From positions 1 to 38,748 of the forward strand of contig JBGRQB010000019.1 in assembly GCA_041725875.1 (NCBI GenBank): a stretch of DNA of 38,748 nucleotides. The letters are read 5' to 3'. Shown here piece after piece: positions 8,658-17,677 of the stretch (the stretch's first letter is position 1; each line of letters starts with the position of its first letter). The position numbers and the translations under genes are program-made. This DNA comes from JBGRQB01 sp041725875. GTDB taxonomy: Bacteria > Bacteroidota > Ignavibacteria > Ignavibacteriales > Melioribacteraceae. The notes beneath the pieces were generated by a model. It worked only from the letters and a program-made list of their open reading frames with translations, did no database searches and was not told the DNA's origin.

Positions 8658-9560
8658 TTATTTATCCATTGCCGCAGCCAAAGCTATAGAACATAATTTA
8701 CTATGTTCCGAATCAGATCTTGAAGTAAGAACAATAGGAACAGCAGCACCCATAATTACAGCTCCGGCAGTAGCACCGCCTAAAAAGTTTAGTGATTTAT
8801 ATAAAACGTTTCCACTGTTAATATCGTGTGTAAGCATAATGTCGCAGTCGCCGGCAACTTCACTTACAATTCCTTTATGTTCAGCAGCTTCTTTTGAAAC
8901 AGCATTATCAAGCGCTAAAGGTCCGTCAACAATACAACCTTTAATTTGTTTTCTCTTATTCATCATTGTAAGTAAAGCAGCTTCAGAAGTAGCTTCCATT
9001 TTTGGATTTACAACTTCAACAGCGCCAATTACAGCAACTTTTGGTTCTTCTATTCCCAATTTATGGAATGCTTCAACCGCGTTATTTATCATTTCAACTT
9101 TGTCTTTGAGTTCAGGAGCCACATTAACGGCTGCATCTGTAACACAAAGTAATTTGTGATAATAAGGTGATTCCATAAGTGCTACGTGACTTAAAGTTCC
9201 GCCTTTTCTCAATCCTTTTTCTTTATCAAGAACAACTTTTAATAAAGGACCGGTTGATACATTTCCTTTCATTAAAACATCAGCTTCACCATTTTTAATT
9301 GCCGCAACAGCAAGTGCAGATGCTTTAACAGGATTACTTTCGTCAACAATTTTTGTGTCAGACAGATCAAAATTTATCTGTCCTGCAATTTCTTTGATCT
9401 TTTCTTCATCACCAAACAAAACAGCTTCAACTATTCCTTCAGTAATTGCATTTTTTACAGCTTCAAGCGCGTGCTTATCAGCTGCGGAGGCAACGGCAAT
9501 TTTTTTTGTTTCTTTGCCTTTTGCCATTTTGAAAATTTCATCAAATGATTTTAAGTGCAT
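8658..9560 (-). CDS. ptb: Phosphate butyryltransferase
   Basis: A 300-residue phosphate acetyl/butyryltransferase-family protein that exchanges CoA for phosphate on butyryl-CoA, giving butyryl phosphate for Buk. Family signatures are visible: IAVASAADKHALEAV near the N-terminus, VLMKGNVSTGPLLKVVL, GGTLSHVALMESP, LTHDINSGNVLYKSL, and the C-terminal GGATAGAVIMGAAVPIVLTSRSD (given as the region near residues 259-282). Length matches Ptb rather than the longer Pta. Start chosen at the ATG preceded by GAGAAGGT. It is first in a two-gene unit with buk. On the minus strand about 100 bp upstream, TAAATTTG fits a Bacteroidota -7 box, though no clear -33 TTTG partner is present. Confidence 0.93.
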   Translation of the reverse strand: MHLKSFDEIFKMAKGKETKKIAVASAADKHALEAVKNAITEGIVEAVLFGDEEKIKEIAGQINFDLSDTKIVDESNPVKASALAVAAIKNGEADVLMKGNVSTGPLLKVVLDKEKGLRKGGTLSHVALMESPYYHKLLCVTDAAVNVAPELKDKVEMINNAVEAFHKLGIEEPKVAVIGAVEVVNPKMEATSEAALLTMMNKRKQIKGCIVDGPLALDNAVSKEAAEHKGIVSEVAGDCDIMLTHDINSGNVLYKSLNFLGGATAGAVIMGAAVPIVLTSRSDSEHSKLCSIALAAAMDK

Positions 9561-9755
9561 ACCTTCTCAACTATATTTGGTTAAATAAAAATTTTCATTC
9601 AACAATTTTTTTCTCTAATTTGAGAATAATTTTTCCTAAAAACCTCATAATCCGGAGAAATAATCAGACAAATTTATGCTCTATTTTTCTGATTGCGGAA
9701 GATTTTCCGGAACTTAAAGCGATTCACCGTTTTGACTAAAGACCTGAAAATTACT

Positions 9756-9778
9756 GTTTTGGAAAATTGCTCCAAAAC
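9756..9778. other. Hairpin between fapA and ptb
   Basis: GTTTTGGA and TCCAAAAC form an 8-bp stem around a 7-base loop in the 244-bp gap between the fapA stop and the ptb start. There is no long T run on the minus side, so it is at best a weak terminator for fapA. It may instead be an operator or RNA-processing stem. The rest of the gap is AT-rich and holds the presumed ptb promoter; no gene is visible. Confidence 0.4.
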
Positions 9779-9804
9779 TTAAATTAGTAAGACAACAAGA
9801 GGAG

Positions 9805-11682
9805 TTAACCGAATAAAATGGAATCATTTTCTTTTGAAAGATAAAAAGTTTTGTTAATCATCTCTTCTGTGATAACAAACTTTCTTTTATTTATCAGAAT
9901 CGTAACTCCCGGATACGCCTTTTTACTAACAATAATTCTGGCCGAACTAGGTTCGTAAATCTTTTTGTTTAACCGGAGAATATCTAATTTATTTACTTTA
10001 ATTTGTTGTGCAAAAGAGATTTTTTGCTCGAATAAAGTTAAGAAGTATTCAAATCTTGTACCATCTGAAATTTTGTTTTTCAGAATCAGTTCTATCCCTT
10101 TATTAAGCTTTTCCAGATACTCATAAAAGTCATCATATTCTTCGGGAGCTTCATATAATTTTAACTTCTGATCAACTAATTTTGCAAGAGTTTTATGTTT
10201 TTCTTTGGAGAGTTGTAATTGTCCGAACATAGATGATAAATTACCATCAATGGTTTCAAGAGCCGAAGTTAAACGCTCAATTTCTTGTCTTTTGAAGCTT
10301 ATTTCAATTTCCTGTTTATAATCAAAACCGACTTCAATTCTGGTTTGAATTCCATATTCGTTTCCCAGACAATTTACTTCTATTAAATTTCCGGCAATTG
10401 TGTGTCCGCCCAAAATTGACATGTTTTTTCCGCCTTTAACTCTGATTCTGTCACGGGCAAAAAGTTCGGCATCAATTACTTCATTTTTAACATTTATTGA
10501 TTTTCTCGACTGAATTTTCTGGTTTCTTATATATTTCAGATTAACGTCACCTTCGGCAGCAATTAAGCCTGAACCGGTTCCGACAAATCCGCTGTTAATT
10601 TGTACATTGTCGCCGGCCATAATAACCGCATCTTCCACAATTCCTTTTATTTCAACTGTGTCGCCAATATCTAATCGGAAGCCGCTTTTTATATCGCCAA
10701 AAACTTTTACTGAACCGCTGTTTTCAATATTTCCGGTTGAAAAATCTACATTTCCGTTAATGCTGAAAACTTCACTTACACTAAAAACACCTTTTTTCTC
10801 AATTACATTTCCTTCACATTTTGCCAATATTTCGTTGCTGTTAGCGGGAGGTGAATATGTGTTTTTACCAGCCGGAAATTTTATTACTTTTGCTGTTTTC
10901 CCCGGGATTTCCTGTCCAAATACATCTTTTCCATTTCTTCCTTCTACGTGCGGATGATAAACAGCCAACAGCTGATCTTTTTCAACAGGATTCAGAATAT
11001 TCAGATTGTAAAAATCGAGTCTGCCAGAATCAAGTACTTTCGGACTAAAATCAACATCCGTTTCAACATACACATCTACTCTGGCATCAATTCCGTCAAT
11101 TGGTAAAGCTCCGTTTGCAACATTTATATCATAAATGGGAATTTTACTTTCTTCCAGTTTCATCAATGCACGGTCAATAGCTTCGGTTTTAATTTCAACT
11201 TCAACTTTAAGCTTACGTAAATCTTCAAAAACTTCTTTTATTAAAATTTTCTTTCCTCCGGGTCCGGGCGGAAAAAAATCTATATCGACCGACATATTAT
11301 CAGAGCCGATTTTTATTTTATAAGTGGCATCGTAATTTACTTCAATAACTCTTGGCACTGACTTGGAAACAAAAAACACTCCCTCTTCTTCGGCAAACCA
11401 GGAATCACCACCTCTGGGTCGCCCCAGATTTTCTCCAAAATTGTCAATTCTGAAAACCATTCCCGGCTCAGGTTTAGATTTTTTGAAATCGTGAATATTT
11501 TTCTCATCCACAGTTTCAGATACTTTCTGAATTAATGCCTGACCTTTCTTTACTGTTTTGGGCGCAAGATTGTCTGCTGCCAATTTGGAATAAATCAGTC
11601 GGCCGTCCAGAATTGCATCTTCCAAAGTTCTAACCTGATTCGGTTCTGCAATAATATCCTGATAAAACCTGCATAACGTCAT
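9805..11682 (-). CDS. fapA: FapA family (DUF342) polymer-like beta-helix protein
   Basis: A 625-residue cytoplasmic protein matching the FapA/DUF342 family. Between about residues 180 and 450 it shows the family landmarks: PIDGIDARVDVYVETD, the VYHPHVEGRNGKDVFGQEIPG segment, then repeated right-handed beta-helix turns (VFSINGNVDFSTGNIENSG, SVKVFGDIKSGF, VEIKGIVEDAVIMAG). A coiled coil (about 470-530) and a C-terminal beta tail with PGVTILIN follow. Despite the name, these proteins occur widely in bacteria without flagella, and no flagellar gene is nearby; in Vibrio, FapA-type proteins affect polar organelle placement. The N-terminal 90 residues contain GGDSWFAEEEGVFFVSK, a family feature. It is transcribed alone, divergent from the 11999 kinase. 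Family secure, cellular role unknown. Confidence 0.85.
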   Translation of the reverse strand: MTLCRFYQDIIAEPNQVRTLEDAILDGRLIYSKLAADNLAPKTVKKGQALIQKVSETVDEKNIHDFKKSKPEPGMVFRIDNFGENLGRPRGGDSWFAEEEGVFFVSKSVPRVIEVNYDATYKIKIGSDNMSVDIDFFPPGPGGKKILIKEVFEDLRKLKVEVEIKTEAIDRALMKLEESKIPIYDINVANGALPIDGIDARVDVYVETDVDFSPKVLDSGRLDFYNLNILNPVEKDQLLAVYHPHVEGRNGKDVFGQEIPGKTAKVIKFPAGKNTYSPPANSNEILAKCEGNVIEKKGVFSVSEVFSINGNVDFSTGNIENSGSVKVFGDIKSGFRLDIGDTVEIKGIVEDAVIMAGDNVQINSGFVGTGSGLIAAEGDVNLKYIRNQKIQSRKSINVKNEVIDAELFARDRIRVKGGKNMSILGGHTIAGNLIEVNCLGNEYGIQTRIEVGFDYKQEIEISFKRQEIERLTSALETIDGNLSSMFGQLQLSKEKHKTLAKLVDQKLKLYEAPEEYDDFYEYLEKLNKGIELILKNKISDGTRFEYFLTLFEQKISFAQQIKVNKLDILRLNKKIYEPSSARIIVSKKAYPGVTILINKRKFVITEEMINKTFYLSKENDSILFG

Positions 11683-11696
11683 TTAAGTATCCAGAA

Positions 11697-11740
11697 AATT
11701 CTACATTAATTATTACTATCGTAAAGATTAACGTAGAATT
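11697..11740. promoter_or_regulatory. Inverted repeat at the fapA start
   Basis: AATTCTACATTAAT (11697-11710) and ATTAACGTAGAATT (11727-11740) are complementary over 14 bases with one G-T wobble, separated by 16 bases. It begins 15 bp upstream of the fapA start codon, where it could be a dimeric regulator site or a leader hairpin. The remaining gap to 11998 is AT-rich, contains the TTTGC...GCAAA repeat near 11906-11921, and presumably holds divergent promoters. Confidence 0.4.
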
Positions 11741-11998
11741 AAAAGCAGAAGGTGAATTATTTCAAGATTATATAGTCTGCTTATATAGAGAAGGTTTCAG
11801 CGCCTTTACAAAGATTGTCTATCCAGATTTTATAAAATTTTTATTAATTTTCACGATAATATGTAAAATTTGAGCTTTTTGTTTTAATTATTACTTTTTA
11901 ATCTTTGCTTTTTTTGTAAAGCAAATTTATATTCTAATCCGAATGGTTGAGGTTGTTTAAATCTCGCCTGATTTATTAATAAGCAAACAGAGTTATTT

Positions 11999-13423
11999 AT
12001 GAAATCATACGGCTATTTGTTAAAAAAACTGACACTGGTTTTAGTTTTTTTTGTAACCGGAATTTTAGCACAAAAAGTTGAAGTGCAAATCAATGATAAA
12101 AATTTGACCGACTTTAATCCTGAATTAATTGAATTAACACCTTCTGATAAAATTTCTGTAACAGTCCGATCTGAAGAAATACCAATTACAGATTTAAATA
12201 TGAATCTGTTTATGAACGGTAATGAAATAAACTACACTTCCTCTTCTCCACACTCGGTTTTTATCGATCTTGGGAAACTGAAAATCGGGAGTCACATTTT
12301 TAATATAATTTACAATAATCCAAATGTTGCTGACAAGGTAACGTTAAAGTTATTTGTAAAGGCAGCTCAGGTAAAAAAAGTTGAGAAAAAAGAGACACAT
12401 CATTCAGTGATGGAAAATCAGGAAATGTTTTCACTTCCTGTTATAATTCTAACGGTTGTTTGTCTGATTTTATTAATGATAATTGTTGTTCTCTACAGAG
12501 GAAAAGGAAAAGCGATTGAAAAATCTGACAATAATCTGGAAGAGTTTAACCAGCAGTTGGAAGACCTTGAATCAGCTTTTGAAGCTTGTAAAAAGAGCAC
12601 AATGAAGCTTAACGAAAAAAACCAAAAACTTAACTCAGAAATTTCTTCTCTTGAAAAAAATATAAATGAACTTGAAGATATCAACCTTGTTCTGATTGAG
12701 CAAAAAGAGAAATTACAGACTAAAAAGAATCAGCTTGAAGCACTGCAGAAACAGAAAGATGAACTTTTTGCAATGGCTGTTCACGATATTAAAAATCCGG
12801 CTTCGGTTATTCAAAGTTTAATTCAATTAATGGAATCTTACTATTTAACTGCAACTGAACAAAGTGAGATAATGCAGACACTTGTTGAATCAACACAAAA
12901 TATTATTAAGCTTTCCAGAGAAATGACTGAAGTTATAGCGCGACAAAAAGAGGATAAAATTCTTGATCTGGAAGAAGCTTCAATAAAAGAAATAATAGAT
13001 TCTGTTGTAACATTAAATTCAGCTTATGCTAAAAAGAAAAACATCAAATTGTTGAACCGCTCTTCTGATGCTCTGCCAAATGTAAAAGTTGATACATTAA
13101 AAATTAAAGAAGTAATTGATAACCTTGTAAACAATGCTATTAAATATGGACCGGAAAAAACCATTGTGGAAGTTAAAGCTTACTTCAGTGAAACCAGAGT
13201 TACTGTTGAGGTTTCTGATACAGGAGCCGGTTTATCTGAACACGATTTAAAACTTATGTTTGCCAAAGGGGTGACTTTAAGTACAAAACCGACCGGAGGT
13301 GAGCATAGTTCGGGTCTGGGATTATGGCTTGCGAAAAAAATTGTTGAAGAACATGGCGGAAAAATATGGGCAAAAAGTAAACTTGGTGTTGGAACTAAAT
13401 TTTTCTTTGAATTGCCTCTTTAA
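11999..13423 (+). CDS. Membrane sensor histidine kinase
   Basis: A 474-residue kinase. A signal peptide (residues 1-24, ending GILAQ) exports a small beta-rich sensor domain (about 25-125, no recognised family). One membrane helix lies at about 146-166 (IILTVVCLILLMIIVV). A long coiled coil (about 175-255) leads to HisKA with FAMAVHDIKNPASV, phospho-acceptor His262. The HATPase domain shows NLVNNAIKYG (N box), DTGAGLS (G1), and GEHSSGLGLWLAKKI (G2). It should sense a periplasmic signal and pass phosphate to a regulator that is not encoded nearby. The ATP domain ends in the usual GVGTKFFFELPL. No strong ribosome binding site precedes the ATG. A shared terminator hairpin starts 9 bp after the stop. 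Confidence 0.9.
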   Translation: MKSYGYLLKKLTLVLVFFVTGILAQKVEVQINDKNLTDFNPELIELTPSDKISVTVRSEEIPITDLNMNLFMNGNEINYTSSSPHSVFIDLGKLKIGSHIFNIIYNNPNVADKVTLKLFVKAAQVKKVEKKETHHSVMENQEMFSLPVIILTVVCLILLMIIVVLYRGKGKAIEKSDNNLEEFNQQLEDLESAFEACKKSTMKLNEKNQKLNSEISSLEKNINELEDINLVLIEQKEKLQTKKNQLEALQKQKDELFAMAVHDIKNPASVIQSLIQLMESYYLTATEQSEIMQTLVESTQNIIKLSREMTEVIARQKEDKILDLEEASIKEIIDSVVTLNSAYAKKKNIKLLNRSSDALPNVKVDTLKIKEVIDNLVNNAIKYGPEKTIVEVKAYFSETRVTVEVSDTGAGLSEHDLKLMFAKGVTLSTKPTGGEHSSGLGLWLAKKIVEEHGGKIWAKSKLGVGTKFFFELPL

Positions 13424-13431
13424 TAAATTTA

Positions 13432-13454
13432 GTGTCCTGTATTATGCAGGACAC
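13432..13454. terminator. Terminator hairpin shared with the 3-prime end of rdgB
   Basis: GTGTCCTG and CAGGACAC make an 8-bp stem with a 7-base loop, followed on the plus side by a run of T residues. It terminates the sensor kinase transcript. The right arm also encodes the last codons and stop of the convergent rdgB gene (Cys-Pro-Ala-stop), so coding and terminator functions overlap. Confidence 0.75.
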
Positions 13455-14023
13455 ATTTTTTCTTTCAATTTTTCAAATGCAATTGCACGGTGACTAATCT
13501 TATTTTTCTCTTCCAAATCCATTTCAGCTAAAGTAACTTCATATCCTTCAGGTTTAAAAACAGGATCGTAACCAAAGCCTTTTTCACCTCTTTTTTCCAT
13601 TACAATTTCACCTTTAAATTCACCAAAGAGTGAATGCGTAGTGTTGCCATCGTAATAAACCGCGGCACAAACAAACTTAGCAGGATGAGGTTCAGGAAAA
13701 TTTTTTAGTTCTGAAAGAAGCTTATTATTATTATCATCGTATGTGCAATTTTCACCTGCATATCTTGCCGAAAAAACTCCTGGTTCGTTGTTCAGCTGTT
13801 CTACCATTAAGCCTGAGTCATCTGCAATTACAGGTGTTTTATATTTTTCGTAAATAACTTTTGCTTTTATTAATGCGTTTCCTTCAAAAGTGTCGGCATC
13901 TTCAATAATTTCAGTATTGTCACCAATATCTTTCAGGGAAACAATTTCATATTCTGTATTTTCAAAAAGTTTTTTTACTTCAATTGCTTTTCCGTTATTT
14001 CCGGTTGCAAAAATTACTTTCAT
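13442..14023 (-). CDS. rdgB: XTP/dITP diphosphatase (RdgB/HAM1 family)
   Basis: A 193-residue house-cleaning pyrophosphatase that hydrolyses dITP, ITP and XTP to monophosphates, keeping deaminated purines out of DNA. The N-terminal FATGNNGKAIEVKKLF (substrate phosphate-binding SGN/TGN loop), VIADDSGLMVEQLNNEPGVF (metal-binding acidic motif), SARYAG, GEKGFGYDPVFKPEG and HRAIAFEKL are all canonical. It starts 8 bp after the uvrA stop, so the two are almost certainly co-transcribed, a sensible pairing of nucleotide-pool sanitation with excision repair. The extreme C-terminus overlaps a terminator hairpin. Confidence 0.95.
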   Translation of the reverse strand: MKVIFATGNNGKAIEVKKLFENTEYEIVSLKDIGDNTEIIEDADTFEGNALIKAKVIYEKYKTPVIADDSGLMVEQLNNEPGVFSARYAGENCTYDDNNNKLLSELKNFPEPHPAKFVCAAVYYDGNTTHSLFGEFKGEIVMEKRGEKGFGYDPVFKPEGYEVTLAEMDLEEKNKISHRAIAFEKLKEKMCPA

Positions 14024-14031
14024 TTTATTCC

Positions 14032-16869
14032 TTATTTCTTTTTTCGGGATAATTCATCAAGTAAGAATTTACCTGTTAAACCAACTTTCGATTTTATTAT
14101 TTCTTCCGGAACACCGCAATTAATTATCTCTCCGCCGTGCTCTCCTCCTCCCGGACCAAGATCAACAATGTAATCGGCAACTTTAATAACATCCATATTA
14201 TGCTCAACTACAACAACTGTATTTCCTTTTTCCACAAGCTTGTTCAAAGCTTTCATTAAAATGTTAACATCCTCAAAATGAAGACCTGTAGTTGGCTCGT
14301 CAAGAATATACATTGTTTTGCCTGTGCTGACTTTACTAAGCTCGGTAGCAAGTTTTACACGCTGTGCTTCACCGCCGGAGAGTGTTGTTGCCTGCTGACC
14401 CAAAGTGATGTAGCCAAGACCAACATCATAAATAGCCTGAAGTTTTCTTTTAATTCTTGGAAGATCTTCAAAAAACTCAAGTGCTTCTTCAACAGTCATA
14501 TCAAGCACTTCAGAAATCGATTTTGTTTTATATAAAATTTCAAGAGTTTCTCTGTTGTATCTTTTTCCGCGACAAACTTCGCAGTGGACATAAACATCAG
14601 GTAAGAAATTCATTTCAATTTTTTTGAGTCCGTCACCCTGACATTCTTCACATCTTCCGCCTTTCACATTAAAACTGAAACGTCCCGGTTTGTAACCGCG
14701 CATTTTAGCTTCGGGAAGCTGTGCAAACAAATCGCGAATAAATGTAAACAAACCTGTATATGTAGCCGGATTTGATCTTGGTGTTCGTCCGATTGGCGAT
14801 TGATCAATTTCGATGATTTTATCTATGTGTTCCAAACCTTTAATCTCTTTGTATTTCAGAGGAACGGTTTTGGAGTTATAGATCTTTTTCATCAAAATTT
14901 TGACCAGTGTTTCATTAATCAAAGTAGATTTACCTGAACCACTGACTCCGGTTACTGCGGTAAATGTTCCAAGAGGAATTTTCAAATCTACATTTTTAAG
15001 ATTGTTTCCGCTGGCTCCGATTAACTCTATGAAATTTCCGTTTCCTTCTCTCCTTTTTTCAGGAACCTGAACTTCTTTTTTATCCTTGAGATAATCCATT
15101 GTCAGCGAATCAAAAGTCTTTTTATTTTTCACAAAATCTTTTGTATAACCGGCAAGTACGAGCTCTCCGCCGTGCTCTCCGGCTCTCGGACCAAGATCAA
15201 TTATAAAATCAGATTTCTCAATTGTTTCTCTGTCGTGCTCAACAACAACAATTGTATTTCCCAGATCGCGCAATTCTTTAAGTGAATTTATCAGCTTTAT
15301 ATTATCAGATTGATGCAGTCCGATACTTGGTTCATCAAGAACATATAATACTCCAGAAAGCTGCGAACCGATCTGAGTTGCGAGTCTGATACGCTGCGCT
15401 TCACCACCTGATAAAGTTCTTGCAGATCTGTTTAATGTAAGGTAGTTTAGTCCGACATTAAGTAAAAATGAAAGACGTTCATTTATTTCTTTTAAAATCT
15501 GTTTGGCAATTATAAGTTCGCGCTTTGAAAGTTTAAGTGATTCAAAAAAATCTTTAGCGCGTTCAATTGAGAGGTTTGTTACTTCTGCAATATTTTTTCC
15601 ACCAATTGTTACGGCAAGTGACTCCGGCTTTAACCTTCCTCCTTTACAGGATGAACAAGTGTGCGTTGCCATATAAGCTTCTACCCAGTCGCGAACCAAA
15701 TTGGAAGATGTGTTATCATAATGATGTAAAAGATTATTCAGCACACCGGAAAATTTATGATTATATGTAACAGATTTATCGCCGTTGTAATTATAGTTAA
15801 ACGCAATTTTCTCTTTACTGCCGTTTAGTAAAATATCTTTTTGATCTTCCGTCAGCTCAGAAAGTTTTGTATCAAAGGTAAATTTTAGATTTTCAGCTAT
15901 TGCTTCGAGCTGATTAAAAAACCAGATATTTCTTGGTTTTCCCATTGGTGCAATTGCTTCTTCATTTATAGATTTATTCCAGTCAGGAATTATCAAATCA
16001 ATATCAAGCTCCTTTTTTTCTCCAAGTCCGTCACACTCAGGACAAGATCCGTAAGGTGAGTTAAAGGAAAATGAATTTGGAGCAAGCTCGGCATAACTGG
16101 TTCCGCATTCCACACAGGCAAGATTTTTACTAAATGTAAAATCGTTTTCAGAGTCATTTACAATCATCATTCCGTTGCCGTAACTCAAACCAATTTCTAC
16201 AGATTCACTAATTCTGTATCGCGATTTTGCATTAATGCTTATACGATCCACAACAATTTCAATATTATGAATTTTGTATCTGTCAACCTTAAATCCGTCA
16301 ACAATTTCAACAATCTCTCCATCAACACGGGCGCGGATAAATCCGTCTTTCAGAATATCTTCAAAAAGCTCGCGGTAATGTCCTTTTCTTCCTCGAACAA
16401 CAGGGGCAAGAACCTGAATTTTCTTTCCCTGAAAATTCTCAAAAATAGAATCAATAATCTGATCTGAAGATTGCTTTTTTAATTCTATGTTACACTTGGG
16501 ACAATGAGGAATTCCGACTCTGGCATAAAGCAGTCGCAAATAATCATAAATTTCCGTGACTGTTCCAACTGTAGAACGCGGATTTCCACTTGTTGATTTC
16601 TGCTCTATCGAAATTGCCGGACTCAATCCTTCAATGAGATCAACATCCGGTTTTTCAAGCTGATCCAGAAACTGTCTTGCATAAGCCGAGAGCGATTCAA
16701 TATAGCGTCTCTGTCCCTCTGCATAAATGGTGTCAAAAGCAAGTGAAGATTTCCCTGACCCGGATAAACCGGTAATTACTGTGAGAGTGTCACGTGGTAT
16801 TTCCAAACTTATATTTTTAAGATTATGTTCTCTTGCGCCTTTAATCAGGATTTTATTGTCGTTATCCAT
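14032..16869 (-). CDS. uvrA: Excinuclease ABC subunit A
   Basis: A 945-residue UvrA, standard length. It is the damage-recognition ATPase of nucleotide excision repair, loading UvrB at lesions. Two ABC modules are seen: Walker A GLSGSGKSS (about 34-42) with signature LSGGEAQRIRLATQ, and second Walker A GVSGSGKST with LSGGEAQRVKLATE. Both have DEPSIGLH / DEPTTGLH Walker B segments. Zinc modules appear as CVECG...CPECDGLG and CEECQGDG...CEVCRGKRYN. The YIESLSAYARQFLDQLEKPDVD region after the first Walker A is diagnostic. Followed closely by rdgB; divergent from the yigZ-like gene across 82 bp that must hold both promoters. Confidence 0.98.
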   Translation of the reverse strand: MDNDNKILIKGAREHNLKNISLEIPRDTLTVITGLSGSGKSSLAFDTIYAEGQRRYIESLSAYARQFLDQLEKPDVDLIEGLSPAISIEQKSTSGNPRSTVGTVTEIYDYLRLLYARVGIPHCPKCNIELKKQSSDQIIDSIFENFQGKKIQVLAPVVRGRKGHYRELFEDILKDGFIRARVDGEIVEIVDGFKVDRYKIHNIEIVVDRISINAKSRYRISESVEIGLSYGNGMMIVNDSENDFTFSKNLACVECGTSYAELAPNSFSFNSPYGSCPECDGLGEKKELDIDLIIPDWNKSINEEAIAPMGKPRNIWFFNQLEAIAENLKFTFDTKLSELTEDQKDILLNGSKEKIAFNYNYNGDKSVTYNHKFSGVLNNLLHHYDNTSSNLVRDWVEAYMATHTCSSCKGGRLKPESLAVTIGGKNIAEVTNLSIERAKDFFESLKLSKRELIIAKQILKEINERLSFLLNVGLNYLTLNRSARTLSGGEAQRIRLATQIGSQLSGVLYVLDEPSIGLHQSDNIKLINSLKELRDLGNTIVVVEHDRETIEKSDFIIDLGPRAGEHGGELVLAGYTKDFVKNKKTFDSLTMDYLKDKKEVQVPEKRREGNGNFIELIGASGNNLKNVDLKIPLGTFTAVTGVSGSGKSTLINETLVKILMKKIYNSKTVPLKYKEIKGLEHIDKIIEIDQSPIGRTPRSNPATYTGLFTFIRDLFAQLPEAKMRGYKPGRFSFNVKGGRCEECQGDGLKKIEMNFLPDVYVHCEVCRGKRYNRETLEILYKTKSISEVLDMTVEEALEFFEDLPRIKRKLQAIYDVGLGYITLGQQATTLSGGEAQRVKLATELSKVSTGKTMYILDEPTTGLHFEDVNILMKALNKLVEKGNTVVVVEHNMDVIKVADYIVDLGPGGGEHGGEIINCGVPEEIIKSKVGLTGKFLLDELSRKKK

Positions 16870-16951
16870 ATATCCAATTTTCTATAAAATTAAAATGATT
16901 ATATTAGTGATCTAAAATTTAACTCTCAATTATAATTAATCTGACTGCTAA

Positions 16952-17575
16952 ATGGAAAATATTGACAAAATAATTACAATAGAAGAATTTCACGAATACA
17001 AATTTAAGGAAAAAGCATCACAATTTATTGGTCAGGTTTTTCATTGTGAATCAGAAGATGAAGCAAAAGAGATTTTGGAAAGAGTAAAAAAAGAATTTTA
17101 CGATGCTCGTCACCACTGCTACTGCTGGAAAATTGGTGAAGATACAATAAAATACTCTGACGATGGCGAACCAAACGGAACTGCCGGAATAAGAATATTA
17201 AATGCAATTGAACATTTTAATTTGCAGAATATTATTGTTATCAGTATCAGGTATTTTGGCGGTGTAAAGCTTGGTGTTGGTCCGCTGGGCAAGGCTTATT
17301 ATAACTCGGCTTATAATTGTCTGGACGAAGCAAACAAAATTGAAAAGATTAAATATCAATATCTGCGAGTTAAATTTGGTTACGATTTCACAAGCAAAAT
17401 TCATCATTATCTGGGAATGTATAACGCAATTATCAAAGACAATTTGTATGAAGATAACCCTGTAATTGAGTTTCTTTTGCGTCCGGATCAGGTGGAAAAA
17501 TTTTGCGAAGAAATCTTTGAATCAACTCACGGGCGGGTAAAGGTTGAACCCACAAAAAATATCGTATTAATATAA
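16952..17575 (+). CDS. YigZ / IMPACT (UPF0029) family protein
   Basis: A 207-residue protein. The N-terminal IMPACT domain has FIGQVFHCESEDEA, ARHHCYCWKIG, DDGEPNGTAGIRIL and IRYFGGVKLGVGPLGKAYY, the classic UPF0029 signature. A C-terminal ferredoxin-like DUF1949-type domain follows (about 140-205). Bacterial members such as YigZ are small cytosolic proteins of uncertain function; eukaryotic IMPACT regulates GCN2, but that role cannot be carried over. Not in an operon with uvrA, which runs the other way. The transcript probably ends in, or reads into, the inverted repeat upstream of the Rrf2 gene. Confidence 0.9.
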   Translation: MENIDKIITIEEFHEYKFKEKASQFIGQVFHCESEDEAKEILERVKKEFYDARHHCYCWKIGEDTIKYSDDGEPNGTAGIRILNAIEHFNLQNIIVISIRYFGGVKLGVGPLGKAYYNSAYNCLDEANKIEKIKYQYLRVKFGYDFTSKIHHYLGMYNAIIKDNLYEDNPVIEFLLRPDQVEKFCEEIFESTHGRVKVEPTKNIVLI

Positions 17576-17576
17576 A

Positions 17577-17650
17577 ATAAAAAGATATTGCCATCTAATT
17601 TGCAACTTTAGATTAAATTCCTTAGTTTTAAGGACAAAATATCTTTTTAT
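17577..17650. promoter_or_regulatory. Nested inverted repeats upstream of the Rrf2 gene
   Basis: Two palindromes are nested in the 102-bp gap. The outer one pairs ATAAAAAGATATT (17577-17589) with AATATCTTTTTAT (17638-17650), 13 of 13 bases. The inner one, TCCTTA-GTTT-TAAGGA (17619-17634), has perfect 6-base arms. Rrf2 proteins bind dyad sites in their own promoters, so the inner palindrome is a candidate autoregulatory operator. The outer repeat may be the terminator of the upstream gene, since a T-run ends its right arm. Confidence 0.5.
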
Positions 17651-17677
17651 CATTTTGAAAAAATATAAAGAAGTAAT

